Assembly (NCBI RefSeq): GCF_910592395.1
Contig: NC_088311.1
Location: forward strand, 15,566,501-15,630,500
Reading direction: 5' to 3'
Length of the DNA: 64,000 bases
From: Lineus longissimus
Taxonomy: Eukaryota; Nemertea; Pilidiophora; Heteronemertea; Lineidae
A program made the position numbers and the translations under genes. Positions 31,776-43,890 of the stretch are shown here, in pieces (the stretch's first letter is position 1; every line of letters begins with the position of its first letter). The notes beneath the pieces are model-generated. The model was not told the origin of the DNA and did not search any database. It saw only the letters and a list, made by a program, of their open reading frames with translations.

Positions 31776-33723
31776 TTGGAACTTCAGGCTGTAGTATTGG
31801 GAACATGCCTGGCTAAGTCCATTCTCGCTGAACATACCTATCATGTCTCAGAGATGCATTTCTGGTCCGGCAGTAGTACAGTCATACCAATGGATTCAGA
31901 ACACCTAAACACGTCACCCAATATTCATCGCAAATAGAATTGCTGAAATTCTTGATGTTTCTAGGCCTTGCCTATGGCATCACATTCCTGGGAAGCTAAA
32001 CGTTGCTGATGATGGTACTCGTGGTCTGACTGCTGAGGCTTTGTCAGATTCATGTCGTTGGTTAAATGGGCCGGCCTTTCTCCTTCTACCAAAGTGTATG
32101 TGGCCGGAACAGTGTGAGGAATGTGACATTTCTCAGTACACTGATTCAACTTGTGCTGCGGCAGATGTAGAAATTACTGACAATCAAAATGTCCCGGGTG
32201 AAACTTTCATTGATGTTGAAAGATTTTCATCTTCGACAAGGTTGTGGCAAACTACCTGTTTGCAATTGCGCTTCATTGGCAATTGCCGCAAGCATAAAAT
32301 TGACCGAATGTCAGGGTCGATCCAAGCAGAACGTCGTTTGATCAAGTTGTCCCAGTCGGCTCTTTTTGCCAATGAGATTGCAAATCTGAGTATAGGCAAG
32401 GCGGTATCCTCAAAGAGCAGTCTTAGAAAGTTGAGCCCATTTTTAGATTCTGATGGCCTGTTGCGGTCATACGGTCGAATTGGTAAATCAACGTTGGCGT
32501 ACAGTTCCAAGTACCCGATTATTTTTAGTCCCAAATCAAGAATCACGCGATTGATCATTTGAGGAATCACTCGCTCGTGTTCCATGAAGGCATTGATTAC
32601 TTACGTAACCACATGTGGTAGAATGGATTTTGGATCCTTAAAGCGCGCTCCACTATCCGCAGAGTCCTTAGATCGTGTCAATATTGCCGAAGGCGCGCCG
32701 CCAAGCCAAAGCCCCCATTGATGGCTGATTTACCGCAAATCAGACTTCGTGTTGGCACCCCAGTGTTCAATGCGTGCGCAGTTGATTACTTTGGTCCAAT
32801 CATAGTTACGCAATTCCGGAAATCGCAAAAGCGATACGGTTGTTTGTTTGTGTGTTTAGCTACCAAGGCCATCCACATTGAGATAGCTCAAAGTTTGGAA
32901 ACCGATTCGTTTATTCTTGCGCTTCGTCGTTTCATCGCTCAGAGAGGTCACCCAAAAATCATTTTCTCCGATAACGGTACAAACTTCGTTGGTGCGGAAC
33001 GCGAACTCCGAAGATGTATTGAGCAATGTAATCAGTCTAGAATTTTCGACCAACTATTGCAGCAAAATGCTGAGTGGCATTTTAACCCCTCTAGTGCGCC
33101 TCACTTCAATGGTTTAGCTGAACGACTTGTCAAGTCGTCAAAACGCGCGATTAAAGCAGTCATGCAAAGCCAAACGCTCATCGATGAAGTTTTGCTCACC
33201 GTGGCTGTAGAGGCGGAATTCCTGTTGAATAATCGTCCATTGACTTCCGTTAGAGATGATGTCGATGACTTGGAGGCCCTTGCACACGACCACTTTCTGC
33301 TCGGCCAGGCTTGCGAAAACCTGCCCCCTGGTGTTTTGTAAGGAAAGGAAATTTCCAGTAGGCGATGTTGGCGACAGGTCCAAGCTTTGACCAATAAACT
33401 TTGGGAGAGACGGTACAGGGGTTACTTGCATACCCTAATGAATAGGGAAAAGTGGTCTACTTCCCGTAAAAACCTTAAAATTGATGATCTGGTCTTGATT
33501 TGTGACTTTGACTGCCCTCCGCGGGAGTTGGTTGCTGGGGAGAATAGTGAAGGTTTTTGTCGTCTCTGACGGTGTATTTAGAGTCGCTGAGGTCAAAACA
33601 AAATGTGGGCAAATAAAACGACCAATTGCTAAATTGGTGTTAAAGGAGGCTATTGGAATGATTCCCCATTCGACCAACAGTTGCAACCTTAACATCTACG
33701 TAAACTGCGTATTCTTAAAGTGA
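31776..33723 (+). pseudogene. BEL-1 RNase H and integrase remnant
   Basis: RNase H begins abruptly with LELQAVVLGTCLAKS and reaches MHFWSGSSTV, where the usual D of F-W-T-D-S is G. NRIAEILDVSRPCLWHHIPG and NVADDGTRGL follow after a frameshift. The frame 32041-32562 holds the linker. The integrase zinc domain (about 32563-32717) is broken. The catalytic core (32718-33341) is open for 207 codons with D in AVDYFGPI, D in IIFSDNGTNFVG and E in FNGLAERLVKSSK, so the D,D,E triad survives. The C-terminal part in 33387-33723 shows DLVLICDFDCPP and CGQIKRPIAKLVL, typical of BEL/Pao integrase tails. Confidence 0.75.
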
Positions 33724-34630
33724 TACTATGATGTGATTTACAACTTTGCGGAAATACGTCCGTTTTTAATTGTTGATCACAAATGTAAAGCTCACATTTT
33801 CCATTTTTGATTAGATTTATTATAAAATCGCTGTTTTAATCGCGTCAGACTGGCCAACTGCCGAAGACGTTTTGAAAAACCCGCACTAAGTCACGTGACC
33901 TCATGACGTCACAACACGAACAAGTCAGACCGTCGAATATTTTCCTATTCGCTCAAGGAAGAAGCTATATTCGCAGTAGTTCGCGTACGCTCAGGAAAAT
34001 CATGGTGACGGCCCGGTTCTTTGATAGGGTCAGGCCAGCGGAAAACCTCAACACCTTCAGTTTTGCTGGTGTTGCCGCAAAACATCGCAGCACAACGTCA
34101 CCCGACAACCCTTTTGTATTGTGTAAGGACATGATGGAATGTCAATGGTCATTGGCAGTTGTAAATAAATGAATGAGATTTATTTTTTTTCGCGGGAACG
34201 TAAACCACCGCGACCGCGAAATGTTCATGTTGTGACGTCATCAACGAAAACGTCGTCGGCGTAGCGCGATTTGAACGGCATCGAAGCGACCCGTCCGGGC
34301 GGGATTAAAACCATCAGTTTCTAGAAAATGTGCATTTCGATTCGAAAACCTTACCGATTCATGAGAAAGTGACGTAGTCATTTGTCAAAAACAGCTAAAA
34401 CATTATATGGTGAAATTTGACACGAGTTACCCTTTAACAGCAACTGTGGCTCTTGGTTTTATAAATTTACAAACATTAATGAGTGAAATGGATGATTTTA
34501 ATCCACTTATCACTGCTTATTTTTGAATCAAGTATGCCGCCATCTTGGTGGATTTTAGCTGGTCTCTCCTCCAAACAGAGAGCCAATGACGTCATGGATG
34601 CAGCCATTGTGACAATCAGCTGTTCGAACA
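33724..34630. other. no gene seen; CACGTGAC and TGACGTCA motifs
   Basis: Nothing coding is supported. GTCACGTGACCTCATGACGTC near 33890 and TGTGACGTCATC near 34233 contain E-box and CRE-like motifs upstream of the candidate exon at 34631. No BEL-1 LTR was recognised here. Confidence 0.4.
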
Positions 34631-34837
34631 ATGGCGAATGACAGCGATATGACAGATAACAGTTCTTCGATTTCTTCGGGTTCTTTGTCGACGTCCGGCG
34701 ATGAATCCAACCGTGCATTAGCAGAAGAACGAGCAGGTCTAGTTCCCTTTGCGTTTGAGCCAGAGTACAGACCTGAAGAGCTGGCTGAACGTGAACTTGA
34801 AATAACCATGAAAACAAACCACTCGCTGCATCCATGA
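34631..34837 (+). CDS. candidate first exon, acidic serine-rich (P2X7-domain-like N-terminus)
   Basis: ATG at 34631 in the context ACAATGGCG opens a 68-codon frame: MANDSDMTDNSSSISSGSLS, then LVPFAFEPEYRPEELAEREL. The acidic, serine-rich start followed by PF/Y-x-F-E-P-E-Y is the pattern I associate with invertebrate proteins carrying the intracellular P2X7-like zinc domain, but that cysteine domain (N-T-x-W-C-x-C) is not visible downstream, so the assignment is tentative. A second candidate exon lies at 34990. Composition is less AT-rich than the flanks. It could instead be a decayed first exon. Confidence 0.35.
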   Translation: MANDSDMTDNSSSISSGSLSTSGDESNRALAEERAGLVPFAFEPEYRPEELAERELEITMKTNHSLHP

Positions 34838-34989
34838 CGTCATTCGCCCGGGAGATTTGAACAAACATTGCTACTCCCGCAAACTGCTTATTAAATGCAA
34901 TTTTAAACCCATGCTCAACCGCATGGAAGAAGACGCCCTGTGGCCGACAATTGTAATTTGATAAAATATATATTTCTCTATTTTTCCAG

Positions 34990-35116
34990 ACATTCCACCA
35001 GTTATGGGGCTAGTTACCGCTTAGTTGAAGTACCGGTCGAATGTCCTGCCCACAAGGTTGTATGCTGCAAGACCTACATTATGGTGGCAGAGCATTGTTT
35101 ACGTATGTATCTTTAA
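34990..35116 (+). CDS. candidate terminal exon, unknown
   Basis: It follows a good acceptor (CTATTTTTCCAG at 34978-34989) and stays open to a stop at 35114-35116, reading SYGASYRLVEVPVECPAHKV and VCCKTYIMVAEHCLRMYL. It has four cysteines and no domain I recognise. A link to 34631-34837 is only positional; a donor joining them in phase was not established. It may be spurious. Confidence 0.22.
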
Positions 35117-38100
35117 GTGAGCTTTCACACCGGGACGGTCAACCAAACGACTACATTAAGGTCATCAGTGACATGCGGTTTTTCGGATTGTCTATCCACA
35201 AGTTGCCTAGCTCATTACGCGTACGTAAAAACGGATTGTAAAAACAAGCGCATGTAACGAGTGAGTTCTCGTTCACACAGCGATTTTGTTTAGGTTTTCT
35301 TCATTAATACAATGAGACATATTTAATGTTTGGCATTCATTTCATGTTATATTTTCCTTATGCAATGAAGGGCCCATCTGTGTGAAAAGGCCTGTTTTCC
35401 ATCAATAGCGAGCTTTCGCACCGCGGTAAGACGGGTTTGTTTTGACCCGTTTCGCAAACAAAGCGGTCAGGCCTAGACGGATAGTACCATTGTTGACGAC
35501 CATGCTTTTCGTATCTACCAGGTTGATTAGTCTACAACGTTACGTCAATTTACTAGATCCTCTTGCCGGAGAGGTCCGTGTCCTTCAGCCATGTCGTATG
35601 CATGAAAAAGACTAAAATTGAGTCTGTGTCACCGTGTATGGGCGCAAAGTACAAACTGGTCACGTCCGATCATCTTTTCCGATCCAGAGTGTTTATGGCA
35701 AAAGGGTTTTACGATGACGCGCAGCGCCGCCATTCCAACAATAGGGCAGCGCGTGAATGAAAAAAACCCAATTGTGTTTTGTCCATTATCACTCCCCGTG
35801 CCGTGAATGACTTGCTTACTGCTAACATGTGACCGAAAAGGCCCAATGGAAGCGCACCCTTTGATCAGCATTGTGATTATGCATAAGGGTGCATTACCCG
35901 CTCTGTCCATGCCCACTGCTATTGAACGAAAGTTAACCGCGCCTTATTCATGGTGAATCACTCCTCGACATTGAATTCGATGTCCAATGACAAACAGGCA
36001 AATCCCTTATCTCTTTCTATGGTGCCGTACAGGGCCTAAAACAATGTACTGAGCACAGGGAATGCATAGTGGAGCTCTCTCGGAAGAGGACCCAGTAGTT
36101 TACTGGCTTAATCAATTTCATAGGTTGTTTTTGTTATGGATTTAGCCTGCTCTGACTAATGTGATCGAAAGGAACATGAATGGGACATGGTGTTTGTCAC
36201 CCAGATGAAATCAGGCCAGTGGTTCATAGCAGTTGTTACCCTTATTTACGGGCACACTTGTAATCGCGGTTAACGAGCTGAGCGCAAGTTCTAGATTACA
36301 TTCAGCCTGACTTGTCCACTTGATTTGAAACGGCAAATACCAATAAGGCCATTTTGATTCGAAAAGAAGTCACTTGCATTAACGTAAGGTCTATACCAAC
36401 ATAAGCGATTGAGAGAGTCTCCCGACAAAGATACGGTTTTTAAAAATCTAGTCTAATTACTCTGTTTTTTTGTAAAGAACGTGTGACTATGTTATCATCA
36501 ATTTTATCAACAAGCACCTCCTGTTATTACTGGGGTATCTGTCAAGGATGGACGCTAATAGGCAGCGATACTGGGTGAATTGTTCTGAAATTTTTACAAG
36601 TCCGAAACCTAAAATATAAAATAAAATAAAGAATGTTGCTTATAACAAATATTTATTTGGGGTCAGTAACAAATATTGAATAAATGAAACAGTCTTCCAG
36701 GTTGACAAATCTTCCTAATCATGAAAAACAAAATATTTTTTGGTGCAAAGAATAAGCAAACCTGTTGACTTTTCTCTCCCAAACCTTATTAATGCGTGAA
36801 TAAGGGCAAGCTAGCATTTGAAGAAAAAAATCACCTATAGTTTATGAGTAAATGGTGATTTTATTTGCAACTTTTTCTGACTCTCACTTTCCAATGGGCT
36901 TAATCATGAGGTTTTGAAAGGAACCAGTTTTGAACTCACCTTGCACTGAAGGCCAATATGCCTAAAAAATTATACGCTAAGCCCTTTCCAGGAATTTAAA
37001 TTAGATAATCCTAAATTATGTTGCCTTAACAGCCAGCAGTTTGCAAAAGCTTAATGCCACTTGTGTAGCCAGTTATGCCTACCAGCATTTTTGGTAGTGT
37101 GAGGTGGGGACGAAACCTCACAAGTTGGTTGATGGAGTTAAAATGTGTGTTGGTTTAGTGGTAAATGCAAATCAATCTATGCGCGCTCTATTGGAATATT
37201 TTGGTACTCCTCATGACCATCACACACGGCCAAATTTGCCAAAAACAGATGTGCTTATAATGTCTTCTGGTGATAAAGTTTCTCTCTTAATATTTGAATT
37301 GCCCTGTTCTTCTGTAAGGGGAGAGCATTGGCGTCATGTTGAGACGCTAACCCTTACAATCCTTCAAAACTGCGACCGCCAGATAGCGGTTGAAAACTGG
37401 CAATCTCATTAAAAAAAGTGAGGAAATCCTAAGTGAGGAAATCCTAGCTACACGTTGTTTTTGAAGTAATGAGTTTTTGACTGTATGCAAAACATGAAAA
37501 TGCCTCATCGCATGAATTGAGAAAACCTAAACAAAACCGCTCTGTGAACGATAACTTACTGATGACATGCAAAACTGAAACATACTCTTGTTTTATTTTA
37601 CGTTTTTTTTACATACGTGTAATGAGCTACAAGTACATGCGGATGGACTATCCGAAAAACGCGTGTGTACACCTCACTAGAGCGCAAATTCTGATGACCT
37701 AAAAGTCGTCGTTTGGCTAACGAAAGCTCACCAATAAGACGGGAGGTGATCGACTGAAAGGTCGACTGCCGTTAGTTAGGCAATCATTTCGGGTGCTCTT
37801 ATGACGATTGCACATGTTCTTCAAAGTCGCAATCTGTTTTCTGACGTCTACATTAATGTACCAAGCTCGGTACGCGTTTGTTGAAAACGGTTACAGAAAT
37901 TACCTACGGTTTCCCTCAAAGTCGGGATATGATCACACTTTTTTGAAAAGATACTTAATACCCTTAACTTCATACGTATGTTATTTGATGCGGGTTTTTA
38001 TATCGCTGAAGCTGTATTATGCATTATTTTACAGTTGAAAAGTAAGCTCTGACTGTTCAAGTTCTCTCTCGGTCATACGAAGTTTTCATTCAGATAGCGG

Positions 38101-40560
38101 TGTAATAGAAAATTGCATCCCCTGGAAATAACTGTCTCGCTGCATTCATACTTTTCAAGGATCATTAAAATAACCAAGGTGTGAAACTAATTATGGTCCG
38201 CACGTCTTAACAGTCCTACCCTATTAATCACAGATTCGTCAAGAGTCGTGGCCAGTAAAACTATTATGTAAAGTATGAACATAAAATTTAACATTTCATT
38301 TCGAGTTTCTTCACAAATGGGGTGACCTGAAAAATTAGCATCTATGATAACTCAGATTTCTCGCTGCCACAACCGCAGGCAGAAAATGCATGCTGTTCTC
38401 GGTCTGCAGGCGGGGATTTCTCAAGAGTCAATAGAATTCAGGTTATCATCTTAAGGGACGATCTCGGCAGTTGTTTTGTAGTGGGAGTTGATGAAAACTA
38501 TCGGAACTAATTCAGCAGTATTGATGAAAAAACAATTGCCCGTGCTCCGCACGTAGTTTATGGCATGGACACATGGAGTGCGAGCTTGAATTGTTTGGTC
38601 TCTTCTTTATCAGTAAAGCGTTTGATCACGTTCTTCGTTCTCATGATTTTGATTCAGTTGTGAATCATTCTTCATTAGTGCAAATCGTTAAGTCAAAGTC
38701 AGCACCAATCACTCCATGGTTACAGAAACTTTTTGGATGTTAGTCAATGTATTCTTTCAAATTTTCCCTTATCGTAAGGGTAGTGAAATGGAACTAAGTG
38801 ATTTTCTATCTAGGAGTTCACGTGGCGATGACGAAATGGCCGCTATACACGATGAAATATTTTCCTACGAAATATTTCGTACAATTTTCCTTCCAACTTT
38901 GTTGGATGGAAATATTTCCTAACCCGACGTCGACAAGTACATTTATTTTGAAGGAAAAATTACGTACGATTAGAAAATTGATCGAGTCTGGCGGGGACGC
39001 AAGTTTTGGTAGGATTCACACACTACTGTAGATACCCAACGGGGTTAATATCGTTCAATAACATTTGGATTCGAGACCCTAGGCCTACGTTACATTCTCC
39101 ATAGGTCATATTATGCTGCACGATAGACCAGTAGGCCTCTATATTCCATTCTATTTGAAAAATGCCTCCGGTACTGTCCACCCTAAAAGTCGTCTCGGTA
39201 GCTTGTGCAGCCGTCATGACCCTGGCGATGGGAGTTTCGCGCTCCCGTCAGAAAGAGAGAAAAAAAGGCTGATATGAGCAAAGGCCTACTATCAGTGCCT
39301 TTCATTTAAACGTTATCTTGTTCTTCAATAACTTGGGTCCTTGCTTATATAAGAGAGGTTTGATCACACGTGAGTAATGCATCATCTTTATCATCATCGT
39401 TTACCATGGTAAAGGTAAAGGAAGCTAAAAAAATGGCGGTTTGGTCACCTAGAATTGCTGCTCTCAAGAAAGGGAGAAAATTTCACAGGAAAAACTTCAG
39501 CTGAATTTGAGAGAAGGGGCGTTTGAACTTCAAACCGAGCTGTTGGCGTCACACCGTTGTATTCTTAGCTTGAATGCACGGCAAGCGTTGTTGAATCACG
39601 GACACCTCCTACGTTATCACTATCAGAAACGTCATCTGCCAGATCTATCAGAAGGGCCGTATCATCCAGGTGCTTTTCATAAATCGTTAGCCATCCCGTA
39701 TGTCGTACCTAGCTTTTCCAAGTTTTCCTTTTCACACAAAAGGATTGCGATTTTTACCTTCAATTTTTGTAATTCGTGAACTGCGACAGTCTTCCTTTTA
39801 CCGTTTCGCAGCAACATCTTGTTGTGTCAATGAATTCCAAAACAAATGCTTTATTGCCAATGCAGCTGAAAAATTCACGGTGTAGTAAAATATAGTGGTT
39901 AATTTGTATTGATCTTATTCAGTTTTCGCAAGATCAATTAAAAATTTGAATGATTGTACTGCTTTGATTGAAGTGTAGTCTTCGTTGAGTTTCATGTTAC
40001 TGGTTGACCCTCCAAGCTAAAAGCCAGTGTCAGGTGGGGCGGTACACAGGGTGCCCGTTTTAAAATCACTAGATGTTTACTATCCCCAATATTTTTTATG
40101 ATGTTTATTGATGACATGAGCTAAAACTTATATATGGAAGGCAGCCGTTCGCCCTGTGTTGACCTTTAGCTGTCACTGTATGGTAAGGGCATGTGACCTT
40201 GCTTCATTAGAATCGTTTCAGGGCAACAACATCAACGATCTCATCATACCAAACTGTTAACCGCCATATATCGACATTCAGAAAATTACGTCTACTGTGA
40301 GCAATTACAAAATTCAACTATAAAAACGTATTTTTAAAATGAACTCGCCTGTCAGTAATCTGAATATGTCACTATTTGCTAAGTATATTTGTGGGTGTCG
40401 CCCTGTGGCGGGTACCCTCAGCAAGTCCATCTGTGAAACTGGATGCTCCCCTTCCGCCGTGGCATTCGGTCGTTCCGTGCTCCCCTGCAGTACGGTCGTC
40501 GTCATGATGGGGTGGTGGACTCGCTGAGGGCACTCCTCCACGCGGATGATTCAACAAGAG
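35117..40560. other. long stretch without a recognisable gene
   Basis: No domain, splice-supported exon or dated transposon was recognised. Minor structure: GTGAGGT-n9-ACCTCAC hairpin at about 37101-37123, and a direct repeat GTGAGGAAATCCTA at about 37419-37447. The frame at 37104-37412 (102 codons from a non-ATG start) has no recognisable motif. Candidate short frames elsewhere look random. Confidence 0.45.
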
Positions 40561-40569
40561 GCAATCCCA

Positions 40570-40741
40570 GAAGAAGGTAATGGCTGGCCTCCTGCATGGT
40601 GCGGGCTTTCTAATTTTAAACACATATTGCATGTTGTATCTTGGATTAGTTGTATGTAACTTTTATCAATTTTGATAATATGTAATGTTTTATGTATGAT
40701 TATGTTATCTTCTACCAAGGAGGTTTTTAAATAAATAAATT
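40570..40741 (+). repeat. 3' end of a LINE-like retroelement
   Basis: The stretch ends TACCAAGGAGGTTTTTAAAT followed by short AAAT repeats. That is the tail type of CR1-like and other non-LTR retrotransposons, which end in a few copies of a short motif rather than poly-A. Upstream, GCCTCCTGCATGGTGCGGGC could belong to its 3' UTR. No coding part is recognisable; the left limit is arbitrary. Confidence 0.4.
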
Positions 40742-41177
40742 GTATAGACGGTGCAACGATAGATAGTACCATAAAAAATCCAGGCATGGTAGACTGCTGG
40801 CAATACCGCTATCCAGGCGGCGATGTCTTACAACGTCATAAACGGTAACAAAGTAAATTTATTCTTAAGTAGGGTACCCCTAGGCTTAAGATTCCCAAAG
40901 ATAATAATTATATTTATCAGCCTATACTTGACTTTCCTGCCGGCACTTGGCTCTTTAATGGAGTATTGGCTCTTGGCTCTCAGGTTAGCGTGTCCCGCTA
41001 CTTGAAGAACGGTAACACGATGTCGCCGGGTACGACGTGAAATCCAATTTACGCCATTCTGGGGTTTTTCAACTGGTCAGAATGAGAAATAAAGAAGGTA
41101 GACAGTTAAGAAATTATTCGCCATGCGATTAAACGACGAACTAGAAATATATAACGCAATTGGGGCAAATTGCGAAT

Positions 41178-42342
41178 GTATGCCCCCGCTCACACCACAA
41201 AAGTTTGAAGTGTGTCAAACCTCTAGTTCTTCAGTTAACAATCGGAATACCAAAATCTAAGTTGGCTGCTGGCAGCCATATTGGATTTTGGAACACGCCC
41301 AAAATTGATAGAGAGCATCCCCTGAATGACCATTGCACCACAAAAGTTTGAAGTGTGTCAAACCTCTAGTTCTTCAGTTAACAATCGGAATACCAAAATC
41401 TAAGTTGGCTGCTGGCAGCCATATTGAATTTTAGGTCAGGCCCAAAATCGACAGGGAACCTCCCCTACACAACCTCATCACACCACATAAGTTTCAGGTC
41501 TGTCACTCACTTGGTTCTTGAGTTACAGGTCGGAATGCGAAAAACCAAGTCGGGCCTGGCAGCCATCTTGGATTTCAGATCGGGCCCAAAATGGATAGGG
41601 AACCTCCCCTACACTAGGTAATAACACCACATAAGTTTCAGGTCTGTCACTCACTCGGTTCTTAATTTACGGGGCGGAATACAAATCACCAAGTCGGGGA
41701 CCTGGTGGCCATCTTTGATTTCGGGTCTGGCCCAAAATCGATAGGGAACCTCCCCTACCATAGACCATTACACCACAAAAGTTTGAAGACTGTTGGACCT
41801 CTGGTTCTCCAGTTAACGAGCGGAATGCCAAAATCTAAGATGGTGGCTGGCGGCCATCTTTGATTTCGGGTCGGGCCCAAAATCGATAGGGAACCTCCCC
41901 TACCATAGACCATTACGCCACAAAAGTTTGAAGACTGTTGGACCTCCGGTTCTCCAGTTAACGAGCGGAATGCGAAAATCTAAGATGGTGGCTGGCGGCC
42001 ATCTTTGATTTCGGGTCGGGCCCAAAATCATTAGGGAACCTCCCCTACCATAGACCATCACACCACAAAAGTTTGAAGACTGTTGGACTTCTGGTTCTCT
42101 AGTAAACGAGCGGAATGCGAAAATCTAAGATGGCGGCTGGCGGCCATATTGGATTTTGGAACGCGCCAAAAAACAATAGGGACCCTTTGACACACTAGGC
42201 CTACACCCCCTAAAAATTTCAAGTCAGCCGAGCAAGGGGTTGTTGAGTTATAGTCTGGAATTCAGTGCGGCGGACGCGGACGCGGCGGCGGCCGGAAACC
42301 ACCCAAGCACATAATGCCCCAACTTTAGCGGGGGCATAATAA
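41178..42342. repeat. array of about eight 145-bp repeats with inverted ends
   Basis: The marker CACCACAAAAGTTTGAAG or a close variant recurs at 41193, 41336, 41481, 41625, 41771, 41916, 42061 and, diverged, 42204, giving a period of 143-146 bp. Each unit also holds AGTTAAC, a GGC(A/G)GCCAT(A/C)TT block and GGGCCCAAAATCGATAGGGA. The array is bounded by TATGCCCCCGCT on the left (about 41179) and AGCGGGGGCATAAT on the right (about 42328), and the right end can also form a hairpin (ATAATGCCCC/GGGGCATAAT). So the array appears to sit inside a transposable unit with inverted ends rather than being free satellite. Confidence 0.75.
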
Positions 42343-43121
42343 GGCGAAATAGTAAATACGACGTGTCGTCTTTCTTTAAACGCCTCATATCTCTTCCAGC
42401 GATTTCAGAACTGGAGAAAGTGAAGGGCGACCTGTTAAAACTGCATGAACTAGGAGAGATTTAAGCCACCTTGCGACAGGGCTGATGATCGGTTCACGCT
42501 GGCTGCAAACCCTTCCCGTTTTGGTATTCTGTGCTGATGATTTAATTGTAGGATAGGGTCAAAATAAGAATAAAATATCGAATGAGTGTGTTGTTGCGCT
42601 ACTAGTTTGTCTTCTCTTTTTCTTATAATCGGTTTGTCATTACAAAAAAGGTTGCCAATACACGTTATATGTGTTGTCAAAGTTTATTCAGAACACTTGG
42701 CTACTCAGTCAGTATAGTGGACTATCCAGGTTTGCCTAAAATCCTGCAGCACCCACAAACGCGAAATCAAAGCTGCCTTAGAAATGGGTGGTGCAACCGT
42801 TGAATGCTTGATTAGATGACGACGGATGAAATATTGCTGCGTAAATGAAAGGAAGGCAGTGCATTATTTCAATGGTAACTTGCCATTCTTCCCACCGCGA
42901 TATGGAATCATTTTATCGGGAAAAAAGAAACAAAGAAATGTTTTTCAAACAATAATAGACAAGCGGCTATATCCAAAAGCAGTGCGCACAGCATCAGCGC
43001 TGATCCTCTCCAAAAACAAGGTGATCATTCTCACGACCTTTCAAAGTTCGATTTGGGGACATTCCCCATCATCCTCGCTGTGACCGATTTTCCAGGCTTT
43101 TTATTAAGCTTTCACGATGGT
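42343..43121. other. no gene seen; target region of BEL-2
   Basis: No supported gene. Its right edge is the BEL-2 insertion point. It should continue the sequence after 50934, where a pogo-like fragment is readable on the minus strand, but I could not read a convincing continuation here. Confidence 0.4.
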
Positions 43122-43126
43122 ATTAT

Positions 43127-43869
43127 TGTCGTGTCCAGTTGTGCAATTTTCGGCGAAGACAGAACTGGTGTCCGGTTGTGCATCTCCGGCGAAGACGGAA
43201 CTGGGCTTACGCCATTTGTTGTATTATGCAAACTTGATGTTGTCCCCAAGTCGTCGAATTAAGGCTCAAATACCGTTATTTTTCAGTATGCCTTCTACTC
43301 TGAAGGGACATCGAAACAGATGTAAGTTTAGGGCCTTTGGAGAATGTCATATATACCTCTCAACTGCAATACTATGCTCATAGTGAGCACTTTTAGTAGG
43401 CGTTATCGCCCATTGTCTTTTCTTCCCGCCGCGTGGGTCACGTGGTTGTCCAAATCGCTAAAATGAGTTTATGCCGCTGTAATGTCTTTAAGGATACCCT
43501 TTGTAGGTATAAGCGTAATATGTAACAAGTAATTACAAGCTTGGTAAGATCTGTGCTGTTGTTTGAGCTGTAAATGAAGGTTTGGACCAATAACTTAGTT
43601 ATAGCTTGTGTTCGCAGGTGGCAGCACCGTGCGGTGCAATTGTCTTCAAGGTTGTGACACTGTCTTGTTTGTTTAGATTTCGTTGTAGAAAATGCACAAG
43701 TCTCTGTATGTCTTTGTACCATTGTTGAGACGTGGTTGTTCCTTTGTCTTTGCAGTTAAACCATCATCACCATCATCAATTTCATCGTAGATAAAGGGCA
43801 GAGATGCGTAAAATCAGTTGTTGTTTTCTCTTTGAGTACGAGGACGGGAGCAGTCATGTGACCACGACA
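43127..43869 (+). repeat. BEL-2 5' LTR
   Basis: 743 bp, starting TGTCGTGTCCAG and ending GTGACCACGACA. The matching copy is at 50193-50934. The target duplication ATTAT lies immediately to its left. Confidence 0.92.
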
Positions 43870-43890
43870 TAAGTTTAAATCTCATTCGTC

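Larger units (their letters stand above)
25133..33723 (+). mobile_element. BEL-1: decayed BEL/Pao retrotransposon
   Basis: Coding remnants occur in BEL/Pao order: gag (DUF1759-type), CCHC knuckles, protease, reverse transcriptase, RNase H and integrase. They are broken by stops, frameshifts, an internal deletion and a 4.2-kb nested pogo insertion (27508-31689). LTRs and a target duplication were not identified, so the limits given are those of recognisable coding sequence. It is older than BEL-2, judged by the number of lesions. Confidence 0.8.

Noticed and set aside
32184-32585. 133-codon minus-strand frame
   Set aside because: Antisense to the BEL-1 pol remnant; no independent evidence.
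37104-37412. 102-codon frame in an otherwise empty region
   Set aside because: Needs a non-ATG start, has no recognisable motif and no supporting splice or promoter signals.
41178-42342. CRISPR-like appearance of regular repeats
   Set aside because: Units of 145 bp diverge along their whole length with no unique spacers; the sequence is eukaryotic and has no cas genes.
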